Assembly (NCBI GenBank): GCA_030549815.1
Contig: JAUQQQ010000006.1
Coordinates: forward strand, 66,050 to 130,049
Length of the DNA stretch: 64,000 bases
DNA from: a bacterium
Lineage (GTDB): Bacteria > DRYD01
Direction of reading: 5' to 3'
In this document: piece after piece, positions 35,641 through 45,065 of the stretch
Numbering within the stretch: the stretch's first letter is position 1
How the letters are laid out: the number at the start of each line of letters is the position of its first letter
Notes under the pieces: generated by a model
Database searches by the model: none
The model's input: the letters and a program-made list of their open reading frames with translations, nothing else
What the model was told of the DNA's origin: nothing
Position numbers and translations under genes: made by a program

Positions 35641-36442
35641 AAAAGAATTTGAATTAATGAAAAAAAATTTAATGAAATATATTTATTATCATCGCTTTGG
35701 TAGGAGACTCCACATTAATTTATTTTTTTCAATTTTAAATTTTTTTATTATTTTAATTCTTGCTTTTTTCCTTGCCTTTTATAAATATGATGAAATCAAT
35801 CATTTTTTTATTAGTTTTTTATCTAAATATTTTGATGAATATGTTATTGAAAATTTATTCATAAATTTTGGATTTTATACTATAAATTTGCATTATTTGA
35901 TAATACTTGGTAGATTTCCAAATAATTTCGAAATTTTAGTTTCACTTCTTTTTATTAGTATTTTGGGATTGCTATTATTTATTTATAGGAGAAAGATATT
36001 AGCATTTTTTATGTGGTATGTTTTCTTTTCTATTCCGTTTATCGTTTCTGTTTTTTATTTTACTTTTTTTAAAAATTATTTTCCTTATACTGTTAGGGAA
36101 TTTTCAATTCTTTATACTTTATTGCAATATGGTATAACTGTCTTTTTTGTATTTATCATTGCTGTTTCCATATCAGTTATAAGCTTTAGTTTTTGGACTA
36201 CATTTACTAACATTATTTTTACATTTTTGCTAATTTTTTATATCTTCTTATTTGGATATTTAAGGTATTTTGTTTTTTTGCTTGTATTAAATAAGATGTC
36301 ATATTTGTATATGGCTAACTTATTTTTTACATTTGGGCCATCACTTGATTTTTTATATTTTACTTCCTTTTATACTTTGTATATTTCTTTACTAATGAAA
36401 AATATTATGAGAAATTCGATGTTATGGAAATTTGTTAGTTAA
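35630..36442 (+). CDS. Polytopic membrane protein of exopolysaccharide locus
   Basis: I do not recognise this 270-residue protein. It has about seven membrane segments, is rich in Phe, Ile and Tyr, and starts with a cytoplasmic stretch of about 30 residues (MNFEKEFELMKKN). It overlaps the YaiO-like gene and stops 3 nt before the glycosyltransferase gene, so it is probably part of the same synthesis or export machine. Confidence 0.75.
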   Translation: MNFEKEFELMKKNLMKYIYYHRFGRRLHINLFFSILNFFIILILAFFLAFYKYDEINHFFISFLSKYFDEYVIENLFINFGFYTINLHYLIILGRFPNNFEILVSLLFISILGLLLFIYRRKILAFFMWYVFFSIPFIVSVFYFTFFKNYFPYTVREFSILYTLLQYGITVFFVFIIAVSISVISFSFWTTFTNIIFTFLLIFYIFLFGYLRYFVFLLVLNKMSYLYMANLFFTFGPSLDFLYFTSFYTLYISLLMKNIMRNSMLWKFVS

Positions 36443-36445
36443 AAA

Positions 36446-37735
36446 ATGACAGAAATATTAAAATTATTTTTAAAAATATATTTGCTTATTTTAATGATTA
36501 TTCTTACACTATATGCAATAAGGCATTATGTATTTAGTTTTAACAGGTTATTCGGTAAGCAAAGAATGTATTATCAAGACATTATTGATTCAGATTTGCC
36601 CTTTATAAGTGTTTTAATACCAATGCATAACGAGGAAAAAGTTCTTCATACTATTCTTAATTCTCTTATAAATACTGATTACCCTAAAGATAAATTAGAA
36701 ATAATCCCTGTTAATGATCATTCAACGGATAAGACTAAAGAAATATTGGATAATTATGCTTCCAAATACAGTTTTATAAAGCCATTTCATAGATATAGTG
36801 GTGATAGAGGAAAACAGAATGCATTGAATGATGCTGTTGAAGTAGCAAAGGGAGAAATAATAGTAGTTTATGACGCTGACTATATTGTTCCAAAAGGACA
36901 ATTGAAAGATATGATAAAATTTTTTATAGATCCTGAGGTTGCTGCCGTTATGGGTAGGGTAGTGCCTGTTAATTTTGAATCTAATTTTTTGACGATGATG
37001 CTTGACTTAGAAAGATCTGCTGGATATCAGGTTGATCAACAAGCGAGATACAAGCTTGATCTTATTCCTCAGTATGGTGGAACTGTTGGAGCTTTTAGAA
37101 AAGACGTATTTATAAATTTAGGAAAATTTGACCCCAAAGTATTGGCAGAAGACACAGAACTTACTTTTAAGATATTCCTTAATGGATACAAAGTTGCTTA
37201 TGCAAACAGATTAGAATGTTATGAAGAAGCACCAGAGGATTGGTACATAAGAGCAAAACAAGTAAGAAGATGGTCAAGAGGACATAATCAGGTTTTATTC
37301 AAATACTTTATTCCTTTAATTCTTTCTGACAAATTGAGATTAATCCAAAAAATAGACGGTCTGTTTTTACTTTTTGTTTATGCTGTTCCTTTTTTTACTC
37401 TTTTAGGTTTTTTTGCATCTTTGATTTTGTTTTTTCTTGGTGATATGACGATTTCTTCTTATTACTTGTTTTTATTAGCGGTTTTTGCTTATAATTCATA
37501 TGGTAATTTTGCTCCGTTTTTCCAAATTGTTACTGCTGCAATTTTAGATGGAAGAGTATACTCAGTTAGAATTATACCTTTATTTTTCTTTTCTTTTGTT
37601 TTTAATTTGTTTTATACTTCTTTGGGATTTGTTGATGCTGTTATTGATATCATTTTAAAAAGAAAACCAGTTTGGCATAAAACATTAAGGTTTAGGAAAG
37701 ATAAGGATGTAAAAGCAGATGATAATAACAAATAA
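36446..37735 (+). CDS. Processive family 2 glycosyltransferase (polysaccharide synthase)
   Basis: The protein resembles PgaC, cellulose and hyaluronan synthases. The 429 residues have an N-terminal membrane helix (about 7-27), then the catalytic GT-A domain with VLIPMHNEEK, PVNDHSTDKT, VYDADYIVP (nucleotide-metal DxD), LAEDTELTFK (catalytic base) and the processivity motif QVRRWSRGHNQ. Several C-terminal membrane helices form the secretion channel. The polymer is unknown; the neighbouring deacetylase hints at an N-acetylated amino sugar. Confidence 0.9.
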   Translation: MTEILKLFLKIYLLILMIILTLYAIRHYVFSFNRLFGKQRMYYQDIIDSDLPFISVLIPMHNEEKVLHTILNSLINTDYPKDKLEIIPVNDHSTDKTKEILDNYASKYSFIKPFHRYSGDRGKQNALNDAVEVAKGEIIVVYDADYIVPKGQLKDMIKFFIDPEVAAVMGRVVPVNFESNFLTMMLDLERSAGYQVDQQARYKLDLIPQYGGTVGAFRKDVFINLGKFDPKVLAEDTELTFKIFLNGYKVAYANRLECYEEAPEDWYIRAKQVRRWSRGHNQVLFKYFIPLILSDKLRLIQKIDGLFLLFVYAVPFFTLLGFFASLILFFLGDMTISSYYLFLLAVFAYNSYGNFAPFFQIVTAAILDGRVYSVRIIPLFFFSFVFNLFYTSLGFVDAVIDIILKRKPVWHKTLRFRKDKDVKADDNNK

Positions 37736-38756
37736 TCCATTTTTGTTTATTTTTCAATATATTTTTGATAATTTGCATCTTGCTTTGTGGCAGATTGTTT
37801 TAATTTTTGCTATTATTTTTGCTATTCCATTAATTTTTCCTCTTTATGAATTATGGAGAAAAAAAGAAGGAAAACTTAATGTAGATCTATTATATTCACG
37901 GTCTCCTGATTATTGGGGAAAATCTTATCTCAATCTTTTGCTATGTACCCTTTCTAATAATTTAAATAATATAAAATCTTTTGATGACATAAAAAATATC
38001 GAAGCTGATGTCTTATTGGAATTAAATTTTTGTTTTGACAAAGGTAAAGATAAATTTTTTATCACTAAAGATTTTGTAAAAAACATAGAAAAAATAACCA
38101 ATGCCAAGAAAATAAATTTTATTGTCTTAAATACTAACAACTCGGTATTGGATAAATCTTTTGTTTTTGATAAAGAAGTAATTATATTCGGTGATTTGAT
38201 CTTAAATTCTGAGTGTATTTTCAATAGCTTAATAGTTTTGGGAGACCTTTATATCAATTCGAAAACAAGGGTTTTAAAATTTTTACATGTTGAGGGTAAA
38301 GTATTTATTAATAATGAAATTAATATAGGAAATATTTTCTATGCTTCGGATTCAATTAGTGTTCTTGCTCCTGTTGCCTACAAGAGAATTTTCTCTCCAA
38401 GAATTATATCAAAAGAAGATATAGATGAGCATAAATATTTAAATGTGGAAGAAAACAAAAGAATAGAAATATCAGGTAATATGAAAGTTGAAGGTAAATT
38501 AAATATAGAATCAAAAGAGAAATATGTTATAATTGATGGTAATTTGATTTGTAATAGTGATCTTAAATTAGCAGGCAATGTTTGGGCTAAGAATAATGTT
38601 TTTTCTCAAGAAAATATATTTTTGTCAGATGGTGTAATTGTTGGGGTGTCTAATAAAATAAAATCAGTGGTTGCAAGAAAAAAAGTTGTAATTAACGGAA
38701 AAGTTAAAATATATGGTTATGTCCATTCTGAACAAGAATCAATTATCAATCCTTAA
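37719..38756 (+). CDS. Membrane-anchored beta-helix protein, bactofilin-like
   Basis: A membrane segment (about residues 22-42) is followed by a 300-residue domain with many short repeated strands such as GDLILNS, LGDLYIN, VEGKVFINN, GNMKVEGKLNIES and DGNLICNSDLKLAGNVWAKN. This spacing is typical of right-handed beta-helix, polymer-forming proteins (bactofilins). It may form a scaffold for the synthase complex. It overlaps both neighbouring genes, by 17 and about 44 nt, so the locus is tightly coupled. Confidence 0.7.
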   Translation: MIITNNPFLFIFQYIFDNLHLALWQIVLIFAIIFAIPLIFPLYELWRKKEGKLNVDLLYSRSPDYWGKSYLNLLLCTLSNNLNNIKSFDDIKNIEADVLLELNFCFDKGKDKFFITKDFVKNIEKITNAKKINFIVLNTNNSVLDKSFVFDKEVIIFGDLILNSECIFNSLIVLGDLYINSKTRVLKFLHVEGKVFINNEINIGNIFYASDSISVLAPVAYKRIFSPRIISKEDIDEHKYLNVEENKRIEISGNMKVEGKLNIESKEKYVIIDGNLICNSDLKLAGNVWAKNNVFSQENIFLSDGVIVGVSNKIKSVVARKKVVINGKVKIYGYVHSEQESIINP

Positions 38757-40626
38757 TTTGTCTGTAAATAGCAATATTATTAAAATTATTAAATACTCTG
38801 TATTTTTTGTTTTTTTTGCTGTTTTAACTTTATTTCTTTTTTTGATCAATAAAAATAGTAATTACTATTTGGAAAAGCAATACTATCCAATTATAATTAT
38901 ATACAATCCAGATTTTTATGAGCTTTACAAGCATAATTTACTTGCTTTTCAATATTCGTTAAAAGAAGAAGGAGTTAACTTTAAGACAGTAGATTCTTAT
39001 TCTTTCTTGTCTAATTACAAACTATACCTGGATGATCCTTATATAAAAGGTCTCATTTTCCCTGATAAAATAAATCAGTTTTTACCATACGATTATTATT
39101 TTATTGTAAAGAGATTTTTGGAATCTGGTGTAAATGTATTTCTTAGTTATGATGTTGGAGTTAAAGATAGATATGATAACTACCTAAAAGAATGTATATT
39201 TTCAGATTTTTTAGGTTTAAATTACATAACATATGAAAAAGAGAAAGAGAATAGTTATTTGGTTGATCAGGTTAAAGTTTTGGATTCAAAATTTTTAGGA
39301 TTTCCTACTTTTAGGCTTGATAATGATTTAATTGTTGGTTATAAGTATCCTAAAAAATTATATTATGTTGCTAATGTGGAAAAATTGGATGAAAAAGGAT
39401 TGGTGGTATTGGCTAAAACTGAAAACTATAATTTACCTTTCATAGCATATAAAAAATATAGTAATGGGATTTTATACTATGTTAATACTCCTGTAGGTTA
39501 TCTAAAAGCTAATTCTGATGATTTAATTTTAAGAGTTAATTTAAGAACTTTTCTTTATAGGATTTGCAAGGTTAGTTCTGTATTAAATATTACCAATTGT
39601 AAACCTTGTATTATAATAAACTATCATTTGGATTCAAGTATTGATTGGAAATCTATTGAATTTTTGTATAGTAATGGGTATTTTACTAAAAATGTAAAAA
39701 ATTCGTTTCATGTAACTGCTGGAGACTTTAGGGATAGGGAGGGGGATGGATTAGGATTTGATGCTTGTGGGAAAGGGAAAAAATATGTTGAGATTATTAA
39801 AAATTATGGAGAAATAGGCTCTCATGGAGGATGGGCTCATAACTACTTTTCTTATACTATCCTTTATGATTCAGAAAAAGTTGATTTGCACAATTTTATA
39901 AAGAATTACATTAAAAAAAATAACGAATGTTTGGAAAGTATAGTTAAATATAAAATAAAAGAATATTCAGCTCCTAATGGTGTTTATCCTCAACCTATTA
40001 GTACTAAAATTTTGGAAGAATTGGAAATGAATTCATATTATTATGTTGGTGATTTAGGTAGCCAGCCTAATCTAACTTTCTATAACAATCAAGTAGTTTC
40101 TAATAAAGTTTTGGCTTTTCCTGTTATTCCTTATAAAACTATTGTCTCATTGGGGGAAATGAAAAAAAGAAATATTCCAGAGGAAGAAGTAGAAAGTTTT
40201 TTAAAATCAATTATTGATTATGTTATAAAAAATGAAACTATTCGTTTGTATTATACTCATCCTTATGATGTTCTGGAATATCCCAATGCCTATAAAGAGT
40301 TCTTAAATTATTTAGAATTAGAGATAAAGCAGGGAAAGATTCAAACACTAACAATGGATGAGTACGCAAAATTTTTCTTTAGATTTTTAAAAACTGAATT
40401 TGATATAAAACAACAACAAAATTCTATTTTTGTTTCATTGTACAATAATGATAGTTTGGAAGGAATAAGTTTTAGAATTAGTAAAGAGGAATTTGGAAGG
40501 CTAAAGATAAACCAAAGATATCTTGAGTCCAAAGGAGTATTTTTTGTAAAAGAAAACGATGATTATTACTATTTTATGATAAATTCAAAGAGGAATTTTG
40601 TTTTAATTATATTACCAAAGATTTAA
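38713..40626 (+). CDS. Membrane-anchored NodB-like polysaccharide deacetylase
   Basis: A membrane anchor (about 24-45) leads a 637-residue extracytoplasmic protein. The first half (about 50-290) resembles glutamine-amidotransferase-like sensor folds. The second half has polysaccharide deacetylase motifs: the metal Asp in IIINYHLDSS, the His pair in GSHGGWAHN, the Pro in YSAPNGVYPQP and a late His in YYTHPYD. The arrangement recalls DUF2194 and Agd3-type exopolysaccharide deacetylases. It would trim acetyl groups from the polymer made by the GT2. ATG at 38719 is an alternative start. Confidence 0.75.
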   Translation: MVMSILNKNQLSILNLSVNSNIIKIIKYSVFFVFFAVLTLFLFLINKNSNYYLEKQYYPIIIIYNPDFYELYKHNLLAFQYSLKEEGVNFKTVDSYSFLSNYKLYLDDPYIKGLIFPDKINQFLPYDYYFIVKRFLESGVNVFLSYDVGVKDRYDNYLKECIFSDFLGLNYITYEKEKENSYLVDQVKVLDSKFLGFPTFRLDNDLIVGYKYPKKLYYVANVEKLDEKGLVVLAKTENYNLPFIAYKKYSNGILYYVNTPVGYLKANSDDLILRVNLRTFLYRICKVSSVLNITNCKPCIIINYHLDSSIDWKSIEFLYSNGYFTKNVKNSFHVTAGDFRDREGDGLGFDACGKGKKYVEIIKNYGEIGSHGGWAHNYFSYTILYDSEKVDLHNFIKNYIKKNNECLESIVKYKIKEYSAPNGVYPQPISTKILEELEMNSYYYVGDLGSQPNLTFYNNQVVSNKVLAFPVIPYKTIVSLGEMKKRNIPEEEVESFLKSIIDYVIKNETIRLYYTHPYDVLEYPNAYKEFLNYLELEIKQGKIQTLTMDEYAKFFFRFLKTEFDIKQQQNSIFVSLYNNDSLEGISFRISKEEFGRLKINQRYLESKGVFFVKENDDYYYFMINSKRNFVLIILPKI

Positions 40627-40701
40627 GAAATCAAATATTTAACAAAAATATCTTATTATATTAAAATGTTTTAGATTTGTTTTTGTTAGGGAGTAATAGA
40701 A

Positions 40702-40712
40702 TTTTTGTATAA
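40702..40712 (+). promoter_or_regulatory. Putative promoter (TTTTTGTATAA) in the dnaK upstream region
   Basis: This repeats the T-run plus GTATAA motif found before the kinase and rel genes. It lies about 215 nt before the dnaK ATG. No -35 is clear. Confidence 0.35.
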
Positions 40713-40780
40713 AATAAGAACTTTCTTTTATGTAGCTTTGTTGTGAAAAAGTATAAAAAAGATAAAGATTTTATTTAATA

Positions 40781-40809
40781 TTAGAGCAAATATTAAAAAA
40801 ATGTTCTAA
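40781..40809 (+). promoter_or_regulatory. Inverted repeat upstream of dnaK, candidate heat-shock operator
   Basis: TTAGAGCA (40781-40788) and TGTTCTAA (40802-40809) are complementary except for one pair, with 13 nt between. The ends TTAG...CTAA and overall size resemble the CIRCE element bound by HrcA (TTAGCACTC-N9-GAGTGCTAA), but the core does not match. The rest of the 302-nt spacer is AT-rich, with several TTATAAAA copies from 40818 to 40875 and no gene. Confidence 0.4.
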
Positions 40810-40928
40810 ATAAAATTTATAAAATATTTTTAAAAAACTTTATAAAAATATTTATAAAAAAAATTTTATAAAAAGAAGGAAGGAATTTTTGATAAAAATG
40901 TATAAATATAAAATAGGAGGTGATAAAA

Positions 40929-42746
40929 ATGCCAAAAGCAGTAGGAATAGATTTGGGAACCACTAACTCAGTTATAGCTTATAAAGATGCTTCTGGAAAT
41001 GTTGTTGTTATACCCAATGCCGAAGGATCAAGGTTAACACCATCAGTCGTTTCCTTCAAAGATAATGAAATAATCGTTGGAGAGCATGCAAAAAGAAGAG
41101 CAATCCTAAATCCTGAAAACACTGTAATATCAATTAAAAGAAAAATGGGGTCTGATTATAAGGTAAGAATTGAAGGAAAAGAGTATACACCCGAACAAAT
41201 ATCTGCTTTTATTCTACAAAAACTAAAAAGAGACGCAGAAGCATATTTAGGAGAACCAATCCAAGACGCTGTTATTACCGTACCTGCATATTTTAATAAC
41301 CCCCAAAGAGAAGCAACAAAAAACGCAGGAATTATAGCAGGATTTAATGTTTTAAGAATAATTAACGAACCTACAGCAGCAGCACTGGCTTATGGGTTAG
41401 ATAAACAAGATCAAGTACTAACAGTTTTAGTGTTTGACTTAGGAGGAGGAACATTTGACGTATCAGTCTTAGAAATAGGACAAGGAGTTTTCCAAGTTAA
41501 AGCAACTGCAGGAGACAACCACTTGGGTGGAGATGACTGGGACCAAAAAATTATTGACTGGATACTTGAAGAATTCCAAAAAGAACACGGAATAAATTTG
41601 AGAAATGAAAAAGCTTCAATGCAAAGAATTAGAGAAGCAGCAGAAAATGCTAAAAAAGAACTATCTATTAAATTAGAAACTGAAATAAACTTACCATACA
41701 TATATGCCGATGAAAAAGGTCCAAAACATATTCAACTTAAATTAACAAGAGCAAGATTTGAAGAAATGTCTAAGGATCTTATGAAAAGGTTAGAAGAACC
41801 ATGCAGAAGAGTCTTGGATGACCTTAAAATAACTCCAGACAAAATAGATAGAGTTTTACTTGTTGGTGGATCTACTAGAATGCCCATGGTTCAAGATTTT
41901 GTCAGAAAATTCTTTGGAAAAGAGCCTGCAAAAGATATAAATCCTGATGAAGCTGTCGCTATTGGTGCAGCAATCCAAGCATCAATCATTAAAGGAGAAA
42001 CCAAAGATATCGTCTTAGTTGATATTACTCCTCTTTCCTTAGGTGTTGAAGTTATGGGTGGAATGACTCACGTATTGATACCAAGAAATACACCAATACC
42101 AACACAAAAATCTGAAATATTCACAACTGCAGCAGATTTCCAAACTAATGTTGAAGTACACGTCGTGCAAGGTGAAAGAGCAATGGCTAAAGATAATATA
42201 TCATTAGGTAGATTTATACTTTCTGATATACCTCCTGCACCAAGGGGAATACCACAAATTGAAGTAACCTTCGAAATAGATGCAAATGGAATATTAAACG
42301 TAACTGCTAAAGATAAATCCACTGGTAAATCACAAAAGATAACAATAACCGGAGCTACAAAACTATCAAAAGAAGATATAGACAGAATGATCAAAGATGC
42401 ACAGCAGTATGCGGAACAAGATAGAAAATATAGAGAATTAGTTGAAGCAAGAAATAGATTGGATCATATCATTTACTTGTCAGAAAAAGCTCTAAAAGAA
42501 TATCAGAATGCGGATCCAAATTTAAAATCAGAACTAGAAAAAGAAATACAAGAAGCCAAAAACATAATGAATTCTGAAGATATAAGTTTAATAAATAGAC
42601 AAGTTGATAGGTTACAAATGGCATTGTCTAAATTCTCTTCGAGTGCTTACGCTGCTACTGGTGCAGCAGCCGGTGCAACAGCAAGCTCAACTGAAGGACA
42701 ATCTACATCTGAAAATACTCAACAAAACTATAAAATAGAAGATTAA
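40929..42746 (+). CDS. dnaK: Chaperone DnaK (Hsp70)
   Basis: DnaK folds proteins with ATP-driven substrate cycling. The 605 residues include the ATPase motifs [24 protein letters not shown] and [13 protein letters not shown], the linker [14 protein letters not shown], the beta-sandwich substrate domain and a helical lid. The tail is Ala/Ser/Thr-rich and ends KIED rather than EEVD; it is about 30 residues shorter than usual. AGGAGG at 40915-40920 fixes ATG at 40929, not the GTG at 40920. grpE and dnaJ are not adjacent. Confidence 0.97.
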   Translation: MPKAVGIDLGTTNSVIAYKDASGNVVVIPNAEGSRLTPSVVSFKDNEIIVGEHAKRRAILNPENTVISIKRKMGSDYKVRIEGKEYTPEQISAFILQKLKRDAEAYLGEPIQDAVITVPAYFNNPQREATKNAGIIAGFNVLRIINEPTAAALAYGLDKQDQVLTVLVFDLGGGTFDVSVLEIGQGVFQVKATAGDNHLGGDDWDQKIIDWILEEFQKEHGINLRNEKASMQRIREAAENAKKELSIKLETEINLPYIYADEKGPKHIQLKLTRARFEEMSKDLMKRLEEPCRRVLDDLKITPDKIDRVLLVGGSTRMPMVQDFVRKFFGKEPAKDINPDEAVAIGAAIQASIIKGETKDIVLVDITPLSLGVEVMGGMTHVLIPRNTPIPTQKSEIFTTAADFQTNVEVHVVQGERAMAKDNISLGRFILSDIPPAPRGIPQIEVTFEIDANGILNVTAKDKSTGKSQKITITGATKLSKEDIDRMIKDAQQYAEQDRKYRELVEARNRLDHIIYLSEKALKEYQNADPNLKSELEKEIQEAKNIMNSEDISLINRQVDRLQMALSKFSSSAYAATGAAAGATASSTEGQSTSENTQQNYKIED

Positions 42747-42753
42747 TGAAAAT

Positions 42754-42780
42754 AGAAGGGGGGCTTTTAGCCCCCCTTCT
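42754..42780. terminator. Strong hairpin between convergent dnaK and glutamate dehydrogenase genes
   Basis: AGAAGGGGGGC pairs perfectly with GCCCCCCTTCT (11 bp) around TTTTA. It lies between two convergent stops, so it can serve both strands. The T-runs on either side are short (TGTAAAAATTT after it on plus, ATTTTC after it on minus). Confidence 0.8.
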
Positions 42781-42811
42781 TGTAAAAATTTCCCAAAAAC
42801 CTAATTTTTTT

Positions 42812-44197
42812 CTATGGGAAAATACCCAACTGACTGTATGAAACACTTATTTTTTCTAAAGCTAAAACAAATGCCGCAGTTTTCAAATCTATGTTTTTCT
42901 CTTCAGCTTTCTGAATTATGTTATTAAAACCACTAACCATACTTTCATAAAGCCCTGATCTCACTATATCTTCTTCTGAAAAACCGTTTAGGATATTTTT
43001 GTATTCAATTTTTTTGCCTGTTATTTTCTCGATTTCTTTTATAAGGTTAATATTATTTTGTTCTCTTAATCTCTTTTCTAATCTCCCAAATCTAACATGA
43101 GAGAGATTTTTTAAGTATTCAAAATAGGATACTGTTACTCCTCCTGAGTTAAAGAGAATATCTGGTATTATAAGTTTTTCATTTACTAATTTGTAGTGTG
43201 CTTTAAATGTAGTAGGACCATTTGCCGCTTCTGCTATTATCTTTGCTTTGATTTTTTCTATATTGTCCTCATTTATAACATTTTCTAAAGCGGCAGGTAT
43301 TAGTACATCGACTTCTAAAAACAATGAATCATTGGGATTAGGAGAAGAATTCTTTGTAAATCCCAAAACTCCACCTTTTTCCTTGCTGTACTCATACAGT
43401 TTATCTACATCTATTCCATTTTCATCGAATACTGTTCCTGTTATATCTGATATAGCTACTATTTTTATTTTTTTATCAAATAAAAATTTAGCTAAGTAGT
43501 ATCCTACATTACCAAATCCTTGGATTGATACGGTAATATCCTCTATATCTTTTTCTACGTTGAATTTCTTGAGAATATCTTTTCTTTCATTAAAAAGATA
43601 TTCTATTACGTAGAACGCACCTAATCCTGTGGCGTATTTTCTTCCTCTAATTCCTCCTTGTTCTATTGGTTTTCCTGTTACGCATGCTAAGTAATCTACT
43701 TCTCTGTTAGATAAAGTAGCGTAGGTATCAAGTATCCAAGCCATTTCTCTTTCTCCGGACCCCATATCTGGTCCTGGTACGTCTATAGCTGGACCTATAA
43801 AATTTTTCCTATACAATTCAAAAGTATATCTTCTTATTATTTTTTCAAGTTCGTTTAATGAATATTTCTTGGGGTTTATTTTTATCCCACCCTTTGCTCC
43901 TCCAAATGGTATATCCATTATTGCACATTTATAACTCATCAAAGCGGATAGTGCCATCACTTCATCTAAATTAACATCTTCACTTATTCTAATTCCGCCT
44001 TTTGTGGGTAATTTATGAAAGCTATGTTGTGCTCTCCATCCATATATTGTTTCTATTTCCCCATTATCTCTTTTTATAGGAAAGGTTATACTTAAAACAG
44101 ATTTGTACTGTTTTATTAAATCAAGTAATTTTTTGTCAGTTTTTACATAATTTGTTGCATAATCTATGAATGAATTAACTTCCTTAAAGAAGCTCAC
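42812..44197 (-). CDS. gdhA: Glutamate dehydrogenase
   Basis: The enzyme interconverts glutamate with 2-oxoglutarate and ammonia. The 461 residues have the catalytic Lys motif PFGGAKGGIKINP, DVPGPDMGSGEREMAW, the NAD(P) loop SIQGFGNVGYYLAKF and the C-terminal AAEANGPTT-like segment (IAEAANGPTTFKAHY). It is somewhat longer than the usual 420 because of a C-terminal extension. The start is GTG behind AAAGGAG. Cofactor preference cannot be read with confidence. Confidence 0.93.
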   Translation of the reverse strand: MSFFKEVNSFIDYATNYVKTDKKLLDLIKQYKSVLSITFPIKRDNGEIETIYGWRAQHSFHKLPTKGGIRISEDVNLDEVMALSALMSYKCAIMDIPFGGAKGGIKINPKKYSLNELEKIIRRYTFELYRKNFIGPAIDVPGPDMGSGEREMAWILDTYATLSNREVDYLACVTGKPIEQGGIRGRKYATGLGAFYVIEYLFNERKDILKKFNVEKDIEDITVSIQGFGNVGYYLAKFLFDKKIKIVAISDITGTVFDENGIDVDKLYEYSKEKGGVLGFTKNSSPNPNDSLFLEVDVLIPAALENVINEDNIEKIKAKIIAEAANGPTTFKAHYKLVNEKLIIPDILFNSGGVTVSYFEYLKNLSHVRFGRLEKRLREQNNINLIKEIEKITGKKIEYKNILNGFSEEDIVRSGLYESMVSGFNNIIQKAEEKNIDLKTAAFVLALEKISVSYSQLGIFP

Positions 44198-44236
44198 GGT
44201 TTTTCTCCTTTCCTTTTTGTTTCTATTTATTTTTAA

Positions 44237-45052
44237 TTACGTTAAAAATTCTCCGCCGTCTACGAAAATAGTATTTCCGGTTATCCAATAAGAAGCAGGG
44301 TGAGAGAGTAACATTATAGCATTTGCTACATCTATTGGTGTTGTCAATCTTTTATGTGGATTATATTTTTTTGCTTTTTCTATCATATCTTCATGCCCTG
44401 GTATTTTCAGGATTGCTGGGGTTTCGGTAACGCCTGCACAAATTGCATTAGCTGTGATTTTATATGGAGCTAATTCTAAAGCCAATTGTCTTATATGTGC
44501 TTCCAATACTGCTTTAGCTGCGGATACTGGACCATAATTTTTCCAATTCCTACTTGAACCTATACTCGTCATTGCAAATATTCTTGCGTTTTCACAAAAC
44601 ATGTCATTATCAAATAATTTTTGAACCCAATAAACTAAGCTATTAGCCATTACATCGAGTGTCATTTCCAACTGTTCTTTATTAACCTTATCTTTCCCGA
44701 TGTATGGTTTTAAAGATCCGAAAGCAAGGGAATGTAGAAGAACACGAACAGATTTGACTCCTATTTTTGATTTTAACTCACCAATAATTTCATCCATCTT
44801 TTGTAAATCCGCTGCATTTGTATTGTAAAAGATTGCTTCTTTTTTCATCTCAATAATTTTATTTTTTATATCCATTGCGTTTTGTAGAGTTGATTTTCTA
44901 TCTAAATGTATTCCGACGATATTCATTCCTGCTTTTGCTAAAGCCAAAGCGGTTGCAGCACCAAATCCTGAAGATGCCCCTAATATTATGGCCCAACCAT
45001 CCAGTTTTATTGGCTCAACCAATTCCATCAATTCATTTTTCTGGTTTAACAT
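44237..45052 (-). CDS. Enoyl-ACP reductase, FabI-type SDR
   Basis: The protein has the NAD(P) loop ILGASSGFGAATALALAKAG, the HSLAFGSLKPY segment matching the HSIAFA region of FabI, and the Y-x6-K active site in NYGPVSAAKAV. The C-terminus has ETPAILKIPG and DGGEFLT. FabI reduces the enoyl-ACP double bond, the last step in fatty-acid elongation. The family variant is not the Escherichia coli type, so the exact substrate is inferred. ATG at 45052 suits GAGAGGTGG; TTG at 45058 would be too close to it. Confidence 0.8.
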   Translation of the reverse strand: MLNQKNELMELVEPIKLDGWAIILGASSGFGAATALALAKAGMNIVGIHLDRKSTLQNAMDIKNKIIEMKKEAIFYNTNAADLQKMDEIIGELKSKIGVKSVRVLLHSLAFGSLKPYIGKDKVNKEQLEMTLDVMANSLVYWVQKLFDNDMFCENARIFAMTSIGSSRNWKNYGPVSAAKAVLEAHIRQLALELAPYKITANAICAGVTETPAILKIPGHEDMIEKAKKYNPHKRLTTPIDVANAIMLLSHPASYWITGNTIFVDGGEFLT

Positions 45053-45065
45053 AAACAACCACCTC

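Noticed and set aside
40781-40809. True CIRCE element
   Set aside because: The arms do not carry the CIRCE core GCACTC/GAGTGC, so only an inverted repeat is claimed.
40800-40910. Replication origin
   Set aside because: The stretch is AT-rich with short repeats, but no DnaA-box cluster or dnaA/dnaN gene is near.
40920-40928. GTG start for dnaK at 40920
   Set aside because: It overlaps the AGGAGG site; ATG at 40929 has proper spacing and the normal DnaK N-terminus.
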